Source of the DNA: Pezicula radicicola | Lineage: Eukaryota > Ascomycota > Leotiomycetes > Helotiales > Dermateaceae | NCBI GenBank assembly: GCA_003008705.1 | Contig: PDUO01000057.1 | Coordinates: forward strand, 5,012 to 69,011 | DNA length: 64,000 bases | Direction: 5' to 3' | In this document: positions 1 through 11,421 of the stretch, one piece after another | Layout: every line of letters begins with the position of its first letter | Numbering within the stretch: position 1 is the first letter of the stretch | Made by a program: the position numbers and the translations under genes | The notes under the pieces: model-generated | Told to the model about the DNA's origin: nothing | The model's input: only the letters and a program-made list of their open reading frames with translations | Database searches by the model: none

Positions 1-760
1 CTAGTATAATCTAATAGTATAAAATATAATTTTAATATAATTAATACTTCTTATATTATTATAGAATTATATATAAATAAGAGGTACTAAGGGGTTATAA
101 AGTTATATATATACTTTTATATAAATACTAGTATATCTAGTTATTTATTAATTAATTAAATAAAATATTTCTATATATCTTATTTAATTTTAAATATTTT
201 ATATTATTATTTTATAATTTTAATTTCTATAAGAGTTATTATTAGTATTTAAATAAATATTAGTTAAACTAGAAAGGTTAAAAATAATAACTAAATAAAT
301 AATACTAAATTAATATATAATTATACTAGGTTTTTATTACTTTAAGTTAATTTATATACTCTTAGTAATTAATTCTACTAGTTTAAAGAGTTACTAAGAA
401 TAAGTATAGACTTAGTAGTTATTTTAATAATTTTTTTATTAGGGTTAGATAAGTTAAGTAAGTCTATTTAACTTATATAGAACTAAGTAGTTTCTAGACT
501 ACTATTAGTTTAAATTAAATAATTTAAAATAAATTAATTTAGTATACTAGTAGTAGTAGAGAGCTTATAACTATTAATAAATATATAGATTAGAAGTTAA
601 GAGATAGTTACTTAATTCTATATAGATAGTAAAATAAGAGTATATATATATAAACGAGAGTAAGTAATTACTAATACTAAAACAACTTATATAGTATCAG
701 AGAATAAGTCTTCTTATATATGAAACACTTAGAAATCAATTATCTAACTAATACCATAGG
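1..760. repeat. AT-rich island, RIP-like
   Basis: This stretch is almost pure A/T with many TA, TTAA and TAAT runs and has no open frame of note. The composition changes abruptly near 760, where it cuts into an alpha/beta hydrolase reading frame. Such islands are typical of repeat-induced point mutation acting on old transposons in ascomycetes. I cannot name the parent element. The RIP reading is an inference from composition only. Confidence 0.7.
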
Positions 761-765
761 CTCGT

Positions 766-1134
766 CTATAGCATGAACTGAATATGAACCATATTTATGG
801 TTTCTGAACGAGTGGCAATACTATTATATTTGGCAACAAACCCGACGTCCTCGACGGTGCAAGATCCAACAACCCCACCATATGAGTGTGTAACGACGAC
901 GATTCTCCTGTTCTCATCAGCCAGTGTCTCTAGAGTTGCTTGTAAATTGGCAGTGTCATCAAATAGGTTCTTGGTGGGTGGTTCAGCCCCGGTGGAAGGG
1001 TGAGCAACTGCTTCACTTGGGTCGCCTAAGAACTTGAGCTGCTCCCGAACGGTGTCGAACCCTGCCGGAAGATGCCAGGCACCTGGCACAAAGAGGATAG
1101 TAGGTTTTTCCGACAAAGCAGTTCCAGTCTCCAT
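766..1134 (-). pseudogene. Alpha/beta hydrolase, N-terminal fragment
   Basis: The reading frame starts METGTALSEKPTILFVPGAW, the usual first beta strand and oxyanion loop of AB-hydrolase-1/esterase proteins. It carries the nucleophile elbow HSYGGVVGS (serine about residue 84). Family members are about 240-270 residues. Here the frame leaves the family pattern after about residue 95 and stops at 122, next to the AT-rich island. The lid, catalytic aspartate and histidine are therefore missing. It is best read as a 3' truncated gene, probably caused by insertion and decay of a repeat. A spliced short form cannot be fully excluded. Confidence 0.6.
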
Positions 1135-2433
1135 TTAGGATATATGTTACGTTTTGGAAGAAGTTAACAAAGAGGGTTGTTTGTTCAAAGACGAAAGAGA
1201 CAGCAATCCAGACAATTTACTGCTCCTCTTGTGTATCCCCTCGACCGGTAGTGTATGTGTTGTAAGTTAGGGTTCTATAATCTCCTACTACCTAGTTGTA
1301 GCTCTAAATAGAGTAGCTTTACTCTTTTAGAGTACTCAAAAAGCTTATAATAAAGCTTTGCATGGAATTATAAGTAGGTAAGTGGTTCTAGCTCTAATTC
1401 TCTAGTTTGTAATTATAATTAATATAGCTTATATATATTTATATAGGCTATATTAATAAGCTAGTAGAATAGAGGGTAACACTGAATTGTGTGTCCAGCG
1501 TCGACTTTTAATATGGCATAAGATTTATCTTGATGTTTCTTGTACATATCTTCACCTGAATAGCTACTGATACCACTAGACTTGACTACTTCTTGCTCTT
1601 GAACATCGCATGTATCGATAAATGACGGCTATCTTTCGCATCTGACGCAAGACACCTTACCTGTCATCCAGCCCATTTCTCTTCCGATAAGCATCACATC
1701 CCCAATCCACACCCATAGAACGACCAATGAATCCTATCTGAATGCCCCAGATTACGTTTACAGCTCATCGTATTTGTTACCGTGGTTTGGGGAGGGAAGT
1801 TATGCTTACGATGTGAAAGGGGTGAGGGAGTAGATGGGCTTGATGGATTTTAAGACGTGGTTGAAAGAGGAAAGTCAGTCCATACATTATACGCAGGCTT
1901 TCCAAAGAGCGAACTTTGGCGAATGGGAGGAGTGTATTTGAGGAGGGTGTTTAGATGGATGTCAGGTGCTGTCTAAGTCGGGGTCAGCTTGATATGAAGC
2001 TGAGGGAGAAGAGGAAGACAGGGGGTTGGCTTCATGCATGCGAAGGGAATCGCAGTGGCAAGTTTTGATACGACGGTTCAGGAGCTCACCTATATCAATG
2101 TGGAGCTTAAGGAGAAGCCTAGAACTTCTGAGAGATCTGTTGGGAAGATCAGAAGTACGATGCGAGACCATATGGGCTTCGTGGCTTGAAACAGGCTATG
2201 TTAAGAGGAGTTATAATGTGTATTGGATGAGGGGTTTTTGGTATCCTTGAGGGGACATAAACGCGTATTCGAGGGTAGATATCAACAGAGATCCTCAAGG
2301 AATCGAACGTGATCCGATTAGCATCAGAAACTATTGATTATCACTGGCGGACTGCTTGTAGTATGATATTATATATACTTCCCAAAGAAGTTACATAAAA
2401 CATTGGATAGTTCAACGTCAGTGCCTCCAAGGA
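1135..2433. other. No confident gene
   Basis: The stretch contains an AT-rich part (about 1260-1480) and a more GC-balanced part (about 1500-2330) with only short unsupported open frames. A plus-strand frame near 2040-2170 looks protein-like (KGIAVASFDTTVQELTYINV) but has stops soon after, so it may be a relic. I could not assign it to a family. Confidence 0.4.
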
Positions 2434-4784
2434 CTAGCTTATATCAATACCACCATACTCCTCTAACGCACGCTTGGTCAATTCCTGGGAAGCTGACAAA
2501 CCATGGCCCGGCCATTCCGACTCAAAATGATCTAATACACGGCGTGTAAACCACCACATCTCGTCGGCATGTCGTACAAAGCCGATCCTTTCCCACATTT
2601 CTCTCCTACCATTGTCACTCTCGTTGATGGGAGAGAGAGACGGTATAGCATAGGAAGATTGGAACCATGCTTGGCTCCAGTTCTTCAGACCATGCCGGAC
2701 AGATGTAAGTTGGGTGCCGAAGGCCTTGAACCGCAAAATGCCGTAGCAAAGCGAGTGAAGCGCTATATATACACGGTGCGTTTAGCGTGACATAAAGATG
2801 AATTGGGAGTGCATCTTACCTGCGATAAGGGTGAATAGATTAAAGGCACTCGTCTGACCTAGAATATTGATAAATTCCGGACTGACATGTTCCTGGCAGA
2901 TGGTCTCGACAGCGGATACAATAGACAATGTATGTATATCAGGTTGGGATTTGGCGCGCAGGCTAGCTAAGCACTCCTCCGATGAATGTGCTTGAAAACA
3001 CTCGTCAGAGCAGGCGAATGCTATCTTCAATTCGGGAACGCTTAGCGTTGGTGGGCAGTTGTTGAACATAACATAGGAATTGTCGAGCAAGAATATAAGT
3101 GTTAACGTCCTTGCAGGGATCAAAGCCTCGTCAGTTCCCCAGGCGATTCGAAAATAGGTAGGGGTAAAGAAATACCGGATTAGCTGTTCTCGAAGTGCAA
3201 GTTCAATCCACTTAAAATTCTCAGTGTTCGTGCTTATCGTTGGCTCAAGCATCTTATTCGAGAGCCCTAGATCTCTAGCTGCCTGTGAAGCACGGCCCGG
3301 TTAGTTGATAATGTTGGTGGTCTCAGGAAATTGCGGTGAGGTCCTCCACGTACCATGACCAGTGTATTATGCCGATGCTTCAGGATCCTCCTGCGGCTAA
3401 CCTCGCAAGCCTCCCAACGTTGCAGGCTACACACAAAAATAGCAGCCTGGAGGGATTCGAGCCTTCTTTGAATCATGGAACAATACATGCCGTAGTGAAT
3501 AGGTCTTGTCCCTGGGAAGTCGTTATAGAGCATCTTGTCCTCAAAGATAACTTCCTCTATGCTGTCAAACCACGTCTTCGCGTCATCACGATCAGAATCC
3601 TTTGGGGATACTGACGCCCCGATGAGGATCATTGCGGCAAGCAACCCAGAAGGAGCTCGAGAAGCTGAAAAGGTGGGCTTATGTAAAATTGGACAGTGGG
3701 GATACCAGGCTAACCAGAAGAGACTCAAAAACCGTCGCATCTGTGGCGGACAGAACATCTGGTAGCACATGGCTTCCAGCAAAGGTGACCATTCGAGATT
3801 GACCGTCGAGGTCCGTCCCTTGTGAGAAGCTACCTCCTTGATACTCTGTACTATCTCATGCGTCTTCAATGCTAGAGGATCAGCCGACCATAGAGCCCAT
3901 GGCGAAGGCTGACAAAACGGCTGGAGGTCGGCCATCCAGTTATCCTTCTCCCAAAGTGCATCAAGACAAAAGGGTTCTCCATATCCTAAAAGCTGTGAAA
4001 GCGGATCATTTAAAATCTGATCCATAGCCATGCGGTTACTCCGAGCATGATCGTCGTAATAAATCAGAAAGGGTAATTCCTCAACAAGCAACTGCCATCT
4101 CTGAGTCACACTGTCACAATCAAAACTAGTTGTAAACCCTCTGGTTTTCGCGAAAGTCGCTAGAAACTCAAGGCGGGGCGGGGATTCCCAGAGAAAATCC
4201 AGAGTAGGTGGTGAATCTGGTGGTGAATCCGGAAGCGGGATTTGGGGAGGTTCTGATGGGAATGGAAATTGGGATTGAGACAAGAGGTCCCGCAAGTTCT
4301 CATTTAGCGTAAGGTTAGTAGGCGGTGGATTAAAAAGAAACCCCAAATCCCAAGCCTCAGCCAGCGAGGTCTGGGGATAGGTCAGGTCGACGGGTTCATC
4401 ACTACTAGTCCCTTCTACTTCCGCCTGTCCCGTTGATGGATGAGGGTTGTCTGCATTACCGTTGACCCTCGACGAGAAAGAGCATAGCCCACCCTTGACT
4501 AAGCATGCAGAGCAAGGATTCTGTGAACTACATGCCCTGTTCAGTCGAATGCAACGGTCACAAGAGGTCCTTCTCCTGCCACGACTGCACACCGTAGCTG
4601 GAGGCTCCTCGGCACCGGTACGTAACCGCTCGCGGCAAGTGGTCCAGTGACGCTTAAGCACATCTCTGGAGATATAAATGTCAATGGAGATATATACATT
4701 GGACCAGGAAGAGAGCGTCACATGCCTTCTCTTGAATGATCTATCACAGAATCCACACGCAAATGGGCGTCGCGTGCTATCTTC
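2434..4784 (-). CDS. Transcription factor with C2H2 finger plus Zn2Cys6 cluster
   Basis: This is a nuclear DNA-binding regulator with two zinc modules. After the first intron is removed, a C2H2-type finger reads CGFCDRSFKRRDVLKRHWTTC (last ligand Cys). About 20 residues later a Zn2Cys6 cluster follows (CDRCIRLNRACSSQNPCSAC plus a final Cys in GGLCSF). The rest resembles the fungal-specific transcription factor domain. Three introns are supported: 4666-4725 (GC-AG type, 60 nt), 3283-3353 and 2763-2819. The joins restore continuous reading (VMAARDLGLSNK and TLIAALHSLCYG) to the stop at 2434. The 5' end is not fixed: the frame stays open to 5081 but that leader is Leu-rich and implausible, so a short upstream exon is likely and 4784 is a minimum. 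It is transcribed away from the BVMO at 5429 and could regulate it (inference). Confidence 0.8.
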
Positions 4785-5428
4785 GAGGCGTGATGTTAGC
4801 CCAGGGACTACCAATGAAACTGGATAGGGGAGGTAGAGGCCATACGAGAAGCCATGTGACGGTGAAAATGCTCGGCACGGGCAAAGGTCGCAGAGCAGAA
4901 GGAGCAGCAGTAGGGAGAGTCTGGAGGCATCGTTAAAGCGTTGTGTTTTTATTACAACTGTGATGATGATGATGTCTACAGAATTGACAGAAGGAGAACC
5001 GAGGCATGGGAAGGACGGAACCCGGGGATGTGGCGGGGAACCCAGCGACCCCTCTGAGACTATGGAGTAGCCAGTCAGCATTTGAGGGCTCGGTACTTTC
5101 TACTAAGTATAGAAGAATACATATAACTTGACCCAAAAAATCCTAGCATGCTATTATTACAATATGCGAAACTACCCTTGTGCCACGATACGGAGAAAAC
5201 CCGCCCCCTCATCATCCCCACAAGGACATTTGTCGCAGTGGAGAATGTCACTCACTTATGCACACTCCCGCCGCATTGCGTGTTAATTTTTCGGTCCTTT
5301 GGTCGATGAAGCATGTTCTATGGACATGTTTGGACATGTTAAAGGTGCTGGCCTGGCCGCTGTCAAGATGAAGACCAAGACGGAAAACCTGCAAATCAAC
5401 TTCATTCGCATTTACGTTCATACTCGCC

Positions 5429-7444
5429 ATGGAGGATCAAGGGTTTTCCCTTTTCGACCGCCGCCGTCCAGGCCAGCCTATGATTCCCGATGTCACCCTC
5501 GCCGATCCCGCAAACCGAAAGCTCAGAGTCATCACGATTGGAGCAGGCTTATGCTGGATGCTGGACGCCTATTATATCGAGAAGGAATGCAAGAACATCG
5601 AGCATGTTATTTATGAGAAGAACGCCGATATAGGTGGAACGTGGTTCGAAAATACGTATCCTGGGGTCGCCTGTGATGTCCCCAGTCATGCTTACATCTT
5701 TCACTTTGCTCCTTATGTTAGTAGCACACACATACCCTTCCTCTTGTTGATGAAAGCTAACCCGAAAATCCCTCCCTGCAGCCAGATTGGTCAAAGTTTC
5801 TATCTTCAGGGGAAGAGATCTGGAGCTACTTTGACAAAGTCGCCAAGGTATTCAAAATGAGAGAACGTATGCATTTCAATGCTGAGGTCACCGGCGCTTA
5901 TTGGGAGGAGAACATCTCCAAATTGAGAATAAAGATCCGATATACCAACCTCCCCGATGATGAGGCCGAGTCGGAGGATCTGTGCGATGTGCTTCTCTAC
6001 GGGACAGGCAATCTCAACAAGTGGAAATGGCCGGAGGTCAAGGGCCGGGAGGACTTCCGGGGCCGAGTCATCCACAGTGCGGCCTGGCCCAAGGACTATA
6101 CACAGGAGCATTGGAAGGACCAGTCGGTTGCTGTGATCGGCTCGGGAGCATCTGCGTTACAAGTCGTACCGGCACTGCAGCCTTTTGTCAAACACATAGA
6201 CCTCTACGTCCGATCGGTAAGCTCAACATGCCTTTTCTACCTGGTAAGCACCTGTTACTGATGATATGTGATTAGCCTGTGTGGTTTGTGCAACTGGTTG
6301 ATGGCTTCCCTCAAGAGTATGCGTACACTGAAGAGGAGAAGGAAGAATTCCGTCAAAACCCCGAGGCACTTATCAAGTATATAAAGAATTTCGAGAACGT
6401 GTTCAACTCACATTTTGACGTCCTCTTCCAAGGAAGCCAGAGCCAGGAGTTCGCAAAGAAGAAATTTAGGGCGCGCATGAGGAGCCTTATCAAGGATGAC
6501 CGTCTATTCGAAGGTATACGTTAGATCATACCCTCCTTGCCTATGGAATCTTGTTGCTTAGCTTAGTTACAGGCTTCTTGCCCAAATGGTCCTACGGTTG
6601 CAAACGATACACACCCGGCGATCCATTCATGAGAGCCATCCAGATGCCCAACGTCGATGTCCACTTCACCCCACTCCAGGAGATCACTCCTACTGGGGTC
6701 ACCGGCGCTGATGGCCAATCCCGAAAGGTGGACTCAATCATTTGTGCCACGGGATTCGACGTTTCCTTCTTACCGCGCTTCCCAATCATCGGTAGAAACG
6801 GAGTGTCCCTCGCGGAAAAGTGGGCAGAGAAGCCACTCGCCTACTTTGGACTCACAGTGCCAGACATGCCAAACTTCCTAATGCACGGCGGCCCTCCGAG
6901 TCCGCTTCTTAATGGATCCCCGTTGAACTTCTACCATTGTACAGCTGAGTACGCTGTCCAGATTATTAAGAAGTTGCAAATCGAGGATATTAGATCCGTG
7001 GAGCCCAAGAGAGATGTCACGCGCAGCTTTGGCGAACACTGCCAAACCTGGCTAAAGGAATCTGTGTTCACAGACAACTGCGACAGCTGGTACAAGAACA
7101 AGGACGGCGAAGTCGTCGCAATCTATCCAGGTAGTTCTCTTCACTTTCGGGAAATGATGAAGAACGTCAGGTGGGAAGACTACCATATCCAGTACCGCAA
7201 CCCGAATAACATGTGGGCATTCATGGGCAACGGCTTTGCGCTCGCTCAGAAGACTCCCCAGGCTGATGTGAGTCCTTACATGAGAGAGGACAAAATTGAT
7301 CCCAAGTGGTTAGAGGAAATGAGACGCAGACCCAAGAAAAACAAGATGAACAATGATCATAACACTGTTCCTTTGAATCTCGCCAAAAATCTACCAAATG
7401 GAAAACCAGTGATGAATAAGCATTCCATGGTAAATGGGATTTAG
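5429..7444 (+). CDS. Baeyer-Villiger-type flavin monooxygenase (4-hydroxyacetophenone monooxygenase-like)
   Basis: This is a class B flavoprotein, expected to use FAD and NADPH to insert oxygen next to a ketone or aldehyde carbonyl. Four exons (5429-5716, 5782-6216, 6276-6513, 6573-7444) give about 610 residues, normal for the family. The BVMO fingerprint is present as [12 protein letters not shown]. The NADPH Rossmann motif is GSGASA and the distal ICATGFD motif is present. The N-terminal FAD motif is abnormal: the usual GxGxxG reads GAGLCW, so its last glycine is a tryptophan. [18 protein letters not shown] is intact. The start MEDQGFSLF has a good context (cgccATGG). It converges on the quinone reductase at 8102-8946, and a dead paralogue lies at 10.1-10.8 kb. 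Activity may be impaired by the FAD-motif change. Confidence 0.85.
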
Positions 7445-8101
7445 TATGTGCCGTTCGGAACCGGGCACGGATTAAGAGCGAGGGAAAAACTTGACATGTG
7501 CATTAAAATGGCGACAGATTATTTTTTACAATATTATGTTCGTCTTCACATGAATCGGTATACATTTCAAACCATAATCATAGTACAAGAAATAAGTATG
7601 TGAACCACCTATAGAGCTCTGCAAAACTCGACAATCAAGAGAATTAAACTCTCTTGCTACTATTGTTAATCACAAGTTGTTCCAGGTATACAGTACTTGC
7701 TGCTAGAATGAATAAGCCGTCCAAGCTTAAAGCTATATAGTAAGAAGAGAAAATCAAGCTATCTAGGCTTCTTTTGAAGGCTTTATTAAGCTCTACCATA
7801 ATGGCATTGATCAGTTCTGTTTGCGACTACTAGTAGCGACGGACGATCTAAATGTGGCCGCCTTCTATCACGACAATTAGAATTCGAGGCCCTTTATTCT
7901 AAATCTCAGAAAGTAAAGAGAAAACGTTATACATAATAATATACCGTTTCGATTTATACAGTAAGTTTCAGCTTCAGAAGATATTTCAAACATGCATCTG
8001 AGTCCTGCCCATAACGATAAGGCAACTCTACTATCTTATTCTCAACTACATTTTGACATGTAGATATTCCCACTCTAGTCCTTTACCTGTTTATCCTGAC
8101 C
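7445..8101. other. Intergenic, convergent 3' ends
   Basis: This is the gap between the stop codons of two convergent genes. I see no open frame with a plausible product and no clear repeat. Confidence 0.5.
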
Positions 8102-8946
8102 TCAGAACTTCACCTTTGACAAGGCCTGATAGAATGATTTGCCTTGAATCTCGGCAATCTCAATCTCTAGCACTGAGGGAAGGCGCATACCATTGTGGCC
8201 CTAGAGAGACAAGAAGAGTCAGCGATCATACATAGCATGACATGGTAAAGAGTCAGTCGCATATATGAACACCTACAGAAAAAGAACCCGCGCCCCAAGG
8301 AGTTCCTCCTCGCGCCTCGGTAAGGTTAGTTAGGGCTGGGAAAGCCGTCTTGTAACCCAAGGGAACGTAGATCAGACCGTGATGCGCAAAGGTGCTCATA
8401 GCAGCGATGGCCGTCGATTCCTGTCCACCGCCCGCTGTTCCAGTCGATATGAAGACACCAGCGTACTTGCCCCAGTAGCCGCCAGAAGCCCAGATCCCGC
8501 CCGTGCTGTCCCAGAATGCCTTCCACTGAGCTGGAAAGTTGCCGTAGCGGGTAGGTATTCCAAAGAGGAATCCATCGTATTCCAGCAGCTTCTCAGGCTC
8601 GACGATGGGGTACAAGGATTTTGGGGGCGCTTGAAGCATGGTGATCGTTTCGTCGGGGAGGGTTTCGGGGACCCTGTTGTGATATGATCCGTCAGCTAAA
8701 ATTAATCTCCCGAATGAATAGTTGGATTTGACTTACTGGTAGATATCTGCAGTCCCTCCTGCTGCCTCGATGCCCTTCTTCTCCGCCTCCGCCAATCTCT
8801 GGACGGTACCGTACATCGAATACTAGATGGGGTATATATTAGCGGAAAAGGACAGGAATTCACCAAATGATGGGAAGGAAGTGCCTCCATAAGATTTACG
8901 ATGACTGCAAGGCAATACATACAAAGACAATAGCGATCTTGGCCAT
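8102..8946 (-). CDS. WrbA/Pst2-like NAD(P)H:quinone oxidoreductase
   Basis: This is a flavodoxin-fold FMN enzyme of the WrbA family, which reduces quinones by two electrons and so avoids semiquinones. Four exons (8946-8923, 8822-8737, 8673-8277, 8200-8102) join to 201 residues, the usual length. Exon 1 encodes only MAKIAIVF and is followed by YSMYGTVQRLAEAEKKGIEA, the FMN phosphate loop. GIPTRYGNFPAQWKAFWDST, the GTAGGGQEST loop and YVPLGYKTAFPAL are family hallmarks. The short last exon encodes RLPSVLEIEIAEIQGKSFYQ. No damage is seen. It lies tail to tail with the BVMO, so the two could handle the same aromatic or quinone stream (inference). Confidence 0.9.
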
Positions 8947-9237
8947 GATTACAGCTTTTGTGGACAAAAAAGATAGGAATTGCGATATAGATTTCTTAGA
9001 GTATGTGGAGAATGACCCGAGTTATACACTCTCCCATCTCTCAAGTTACGAATGCGGGTATAAATAAAGAGCGACATCTGTGTAGTAATTTATTCCATAG
9101 TAAATTGTAGCTTTGAGAGTGATGATTTCCCGCTCGGCATACCTCAGACCTTAGAACAACGGAAAATTCCCCACAAACTCGGCGAGCGGGCACGTCGGCA
9201 GCCGGACCACCATTACGACGTATAACAGGAGTACTAA

Positions 9238-9795
9238 ATTAAGTACAGAGTTAATTATTAATAAACAGAACTCATAGGTGGAAGTTAACAGGGTAAGACA
9301 CACTAACAATCTTAGAGTAGAGCTTAGATAGAGAGTTCCTTAACGTGCTAGACTCTATAGTCGGGGATTAATTTATAAAAGAGGAATTAACTATAATAAT
9401 AAATTAATATCTTAGTAATTTAAGTTATACTATTAGTTTTAAGGTTATAAAGAGACTACTAGAGTTATTTCTTATATTTAATCTTAAAGAAAGATTTCTC
9501 TCTTTAGTTTAACTTATATATATAAAAAATATAAGACTTAAGTATTATTTTATAAATAATAAAAATAATTATTAGTAGTTTATTAGTAAATTATAAAATA
9601 ATAAAAGGTAACTAGTAATAAATATTATTTAAACTAAAAGCTAAAGAGAAAAGAAGATTATATAAGAGAAAGGTTTTCTTTTTAACTTCTTTTCTTTAAC
9701 TTAAAGTTAAAAGAAGTTAAAGTTTAAATATTAATTAACTTTAGTAACCTACTAGTTAAACTCTAATAAGGTTTTAACTCTAAGTTAACTACAAT
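9238..9795. repeat. AT-rich island, RIP-like
   Basis: A second block of extreme A/T content without coding potential, sharply bounded on both sides. It is probably a RIP-mutated transposon remnant. The parent element is not identifiable by eye. Confidence 0.65.
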
Positions 9796-9869
9796 ATGCG
9801 TGGCTACAGGAAAGGTTCTTGGTCCGCCCTTAATCAACAAAGTGGAAAACGCGTGCCGTAGAGTACTAC

Positions 9870-10160
9870 CTGAGCCAGGTCGATGCATTTCTCGAGCGAC
9901 TTTTTTTACTTGTCCATATAACTGCGGGTTAGCCTACACGAGGAACCGAGCTTCTTAACCTTCAACTTTGTAAAATACAATCCACGGGCTTCGACGGAGT
10001 ATTTTTATTGAGAACGGACTTGTTAGCTTTGTCACCTATTACCGCAAGGGCTATAGCGTTAGCGGTTCGGTGAAAATTATCCACCGCTACTTACCTCCGG
10101 AGGTTAGCGAGCTTGTTGTTTGTTACCTGTAGCTAGTACTCCACTTCCGCACACAGCAAA
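9870..10160 (+). pseudogene. Relic of a fungal repetitive helicase-type protein
   Basis: Two frames give LERLFLLVHITAG, stop, PTRGTELLNLQLCK and then GLVSFVTYYRKGYSVSGSVK, followed by IIHRYLPPEVSELVVCYL and a stop. I recall this conserved segment from large multicopy fungal proteins often annotated as RecQ/DEAD helicase-like and telomere-associated. The stops sit where Gln (CAG to TAG) and Trp (TGG to TAG) are expected, as RIP would produce. The frame also shifts between the two parts. Family naming is from memory and moderate at best. Confidence 0.4.
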
Positions 10161-10822
10161 ATCATAGGCAGGATCCCAATGGGCTGAGTGTAGAAGACCA
10201 CCTTCGAAGGAGTTAATCCCCTCAATTTCAGGCCATTTCCACTTGCTTCAAAGTCAATTAGATACACATCGTGAGTGGGAAGTTGTAAGACCAACATACT
10301 TCAAGATCCCCGTGGCACTCAGCAGCACATCACAGTAATCAGTGAAACGATGACCACTTGGGTCTTCGGTCTTAACCTCCCATTTAGAGTCAGTTTCAGA
10401 CCATCTTGCTTCAATTACCTTGTGGTTAAGCTTGATATATCTCATGCAGCCCTATTTCTCAGCATAGGATTTGAAGTACTGAAACATTTCTGGCTGAGTA
10501 ACATATCTAGGAGAAGGCATTAGAATTACTTGGATCAGGTCATAGGCATTACTCACAATCGTGACCATTCAGGATTTCTTTCCCATGAGTAGGTGTAGGC
10601 ATGCAAGGGTATGTCGTAGGCGCAGCCAGGGTACCGATTTTCCCACTAGGTTCCTCCAACCTCTTCTTTCTTCTCGTAGACAACGAACTCAACGTTCTCG
10701 AGTTGGCGTTGGTATTTGTAAGCTGCCCCGATCCCACTGGTGCTTGCTCCGATACAAATGAGCCGCATCAGACGAGGTTCATGAATTGGAGCATCTGAGC
10801 AACTATATGAAGAATCCATCAT
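10142..10822 (-). pseudogene. Decayed Baeyer-Villiger-type flavin monooxygenase
   Basis: This is a second copy of the BVMO family, truncated and mutated. The start MMDSSYSCSDAPIHEP leads into a Rossmann motif that reads GASTSG instead of GAGTSG. EEVGGT is followed by a stop at 10646-10648 where Trp is expected, then WENRYPGCAYDIP. After introns, HRFTDYCDVLLSATGIL and KWPEIEGINSFEGGLLHSAH (the FxGxxxHxxxW fingerprint) can be read, then homology ends near 10142 next to the helicase-like relic. The Gly to Ser and Trp to stop changes are G-to-A on the coding strand, as RIP gives. No functional protein is expected. Confidence 0.75.
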
Positions 10823-10930
10823 GAAGTAGTTGTTGAAATTGGCAACTTTCAATACATAGAGGTCTGGTTTTCCTACCTCTAAGGAGGAGGAGGGAGTCTT
10901 TAAGGTAGTCCTCAAACAAAGCTGAAGCAT

Positions 10931-11420
10931 CCTTACAACTACATACGTTTCTGTATCGGAATCAACTTTGGAGGCAAATTTTCGAGCAGGTCGAATGCAA
11001 GCGACGTAGCCAACCCCGCAAAAGGCTTTCGGAAAGCGGAGGAAATCCAGGGCCTTGAATTCCGGGTAGGTTTAGTAGGTGTTACCTCTTTGCTTGGCGG
11101 TAGGTACTTCGAAGTCACAGCTTATTATTCTGGTACGATACTTGGTATTGAAGAAATTATCGGAACTAGTGTGCTCGGCTCACGGAATTGATCTATTTCA
11201 AGTTCTACAGATTAGAATCATGACAGATTAGGTGGTTCTCCCTCCTCCTTTCCGTCGTTCGCAAGCCACCAAAAGACCCGTATGTTACACATCTGAACTA
11301 GAAATTTTTACTTCCTACTCTTCCGAGCTCCAAGTATGCAGCATGTTCTAACGGAACTGTCTGCCATGATATTTCAAGTCCGTCGCCACTGCCACGACAC
11401 TGACGCACTAGTTGGAGCAA
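10931..11420. other. No gene seen
   Basis: This is a gap between two pseudogenes on the minus strand. I see no plausible coding frame and no clear repeat. Confidence 0.4.
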
Positions 11421-11421
11421 C

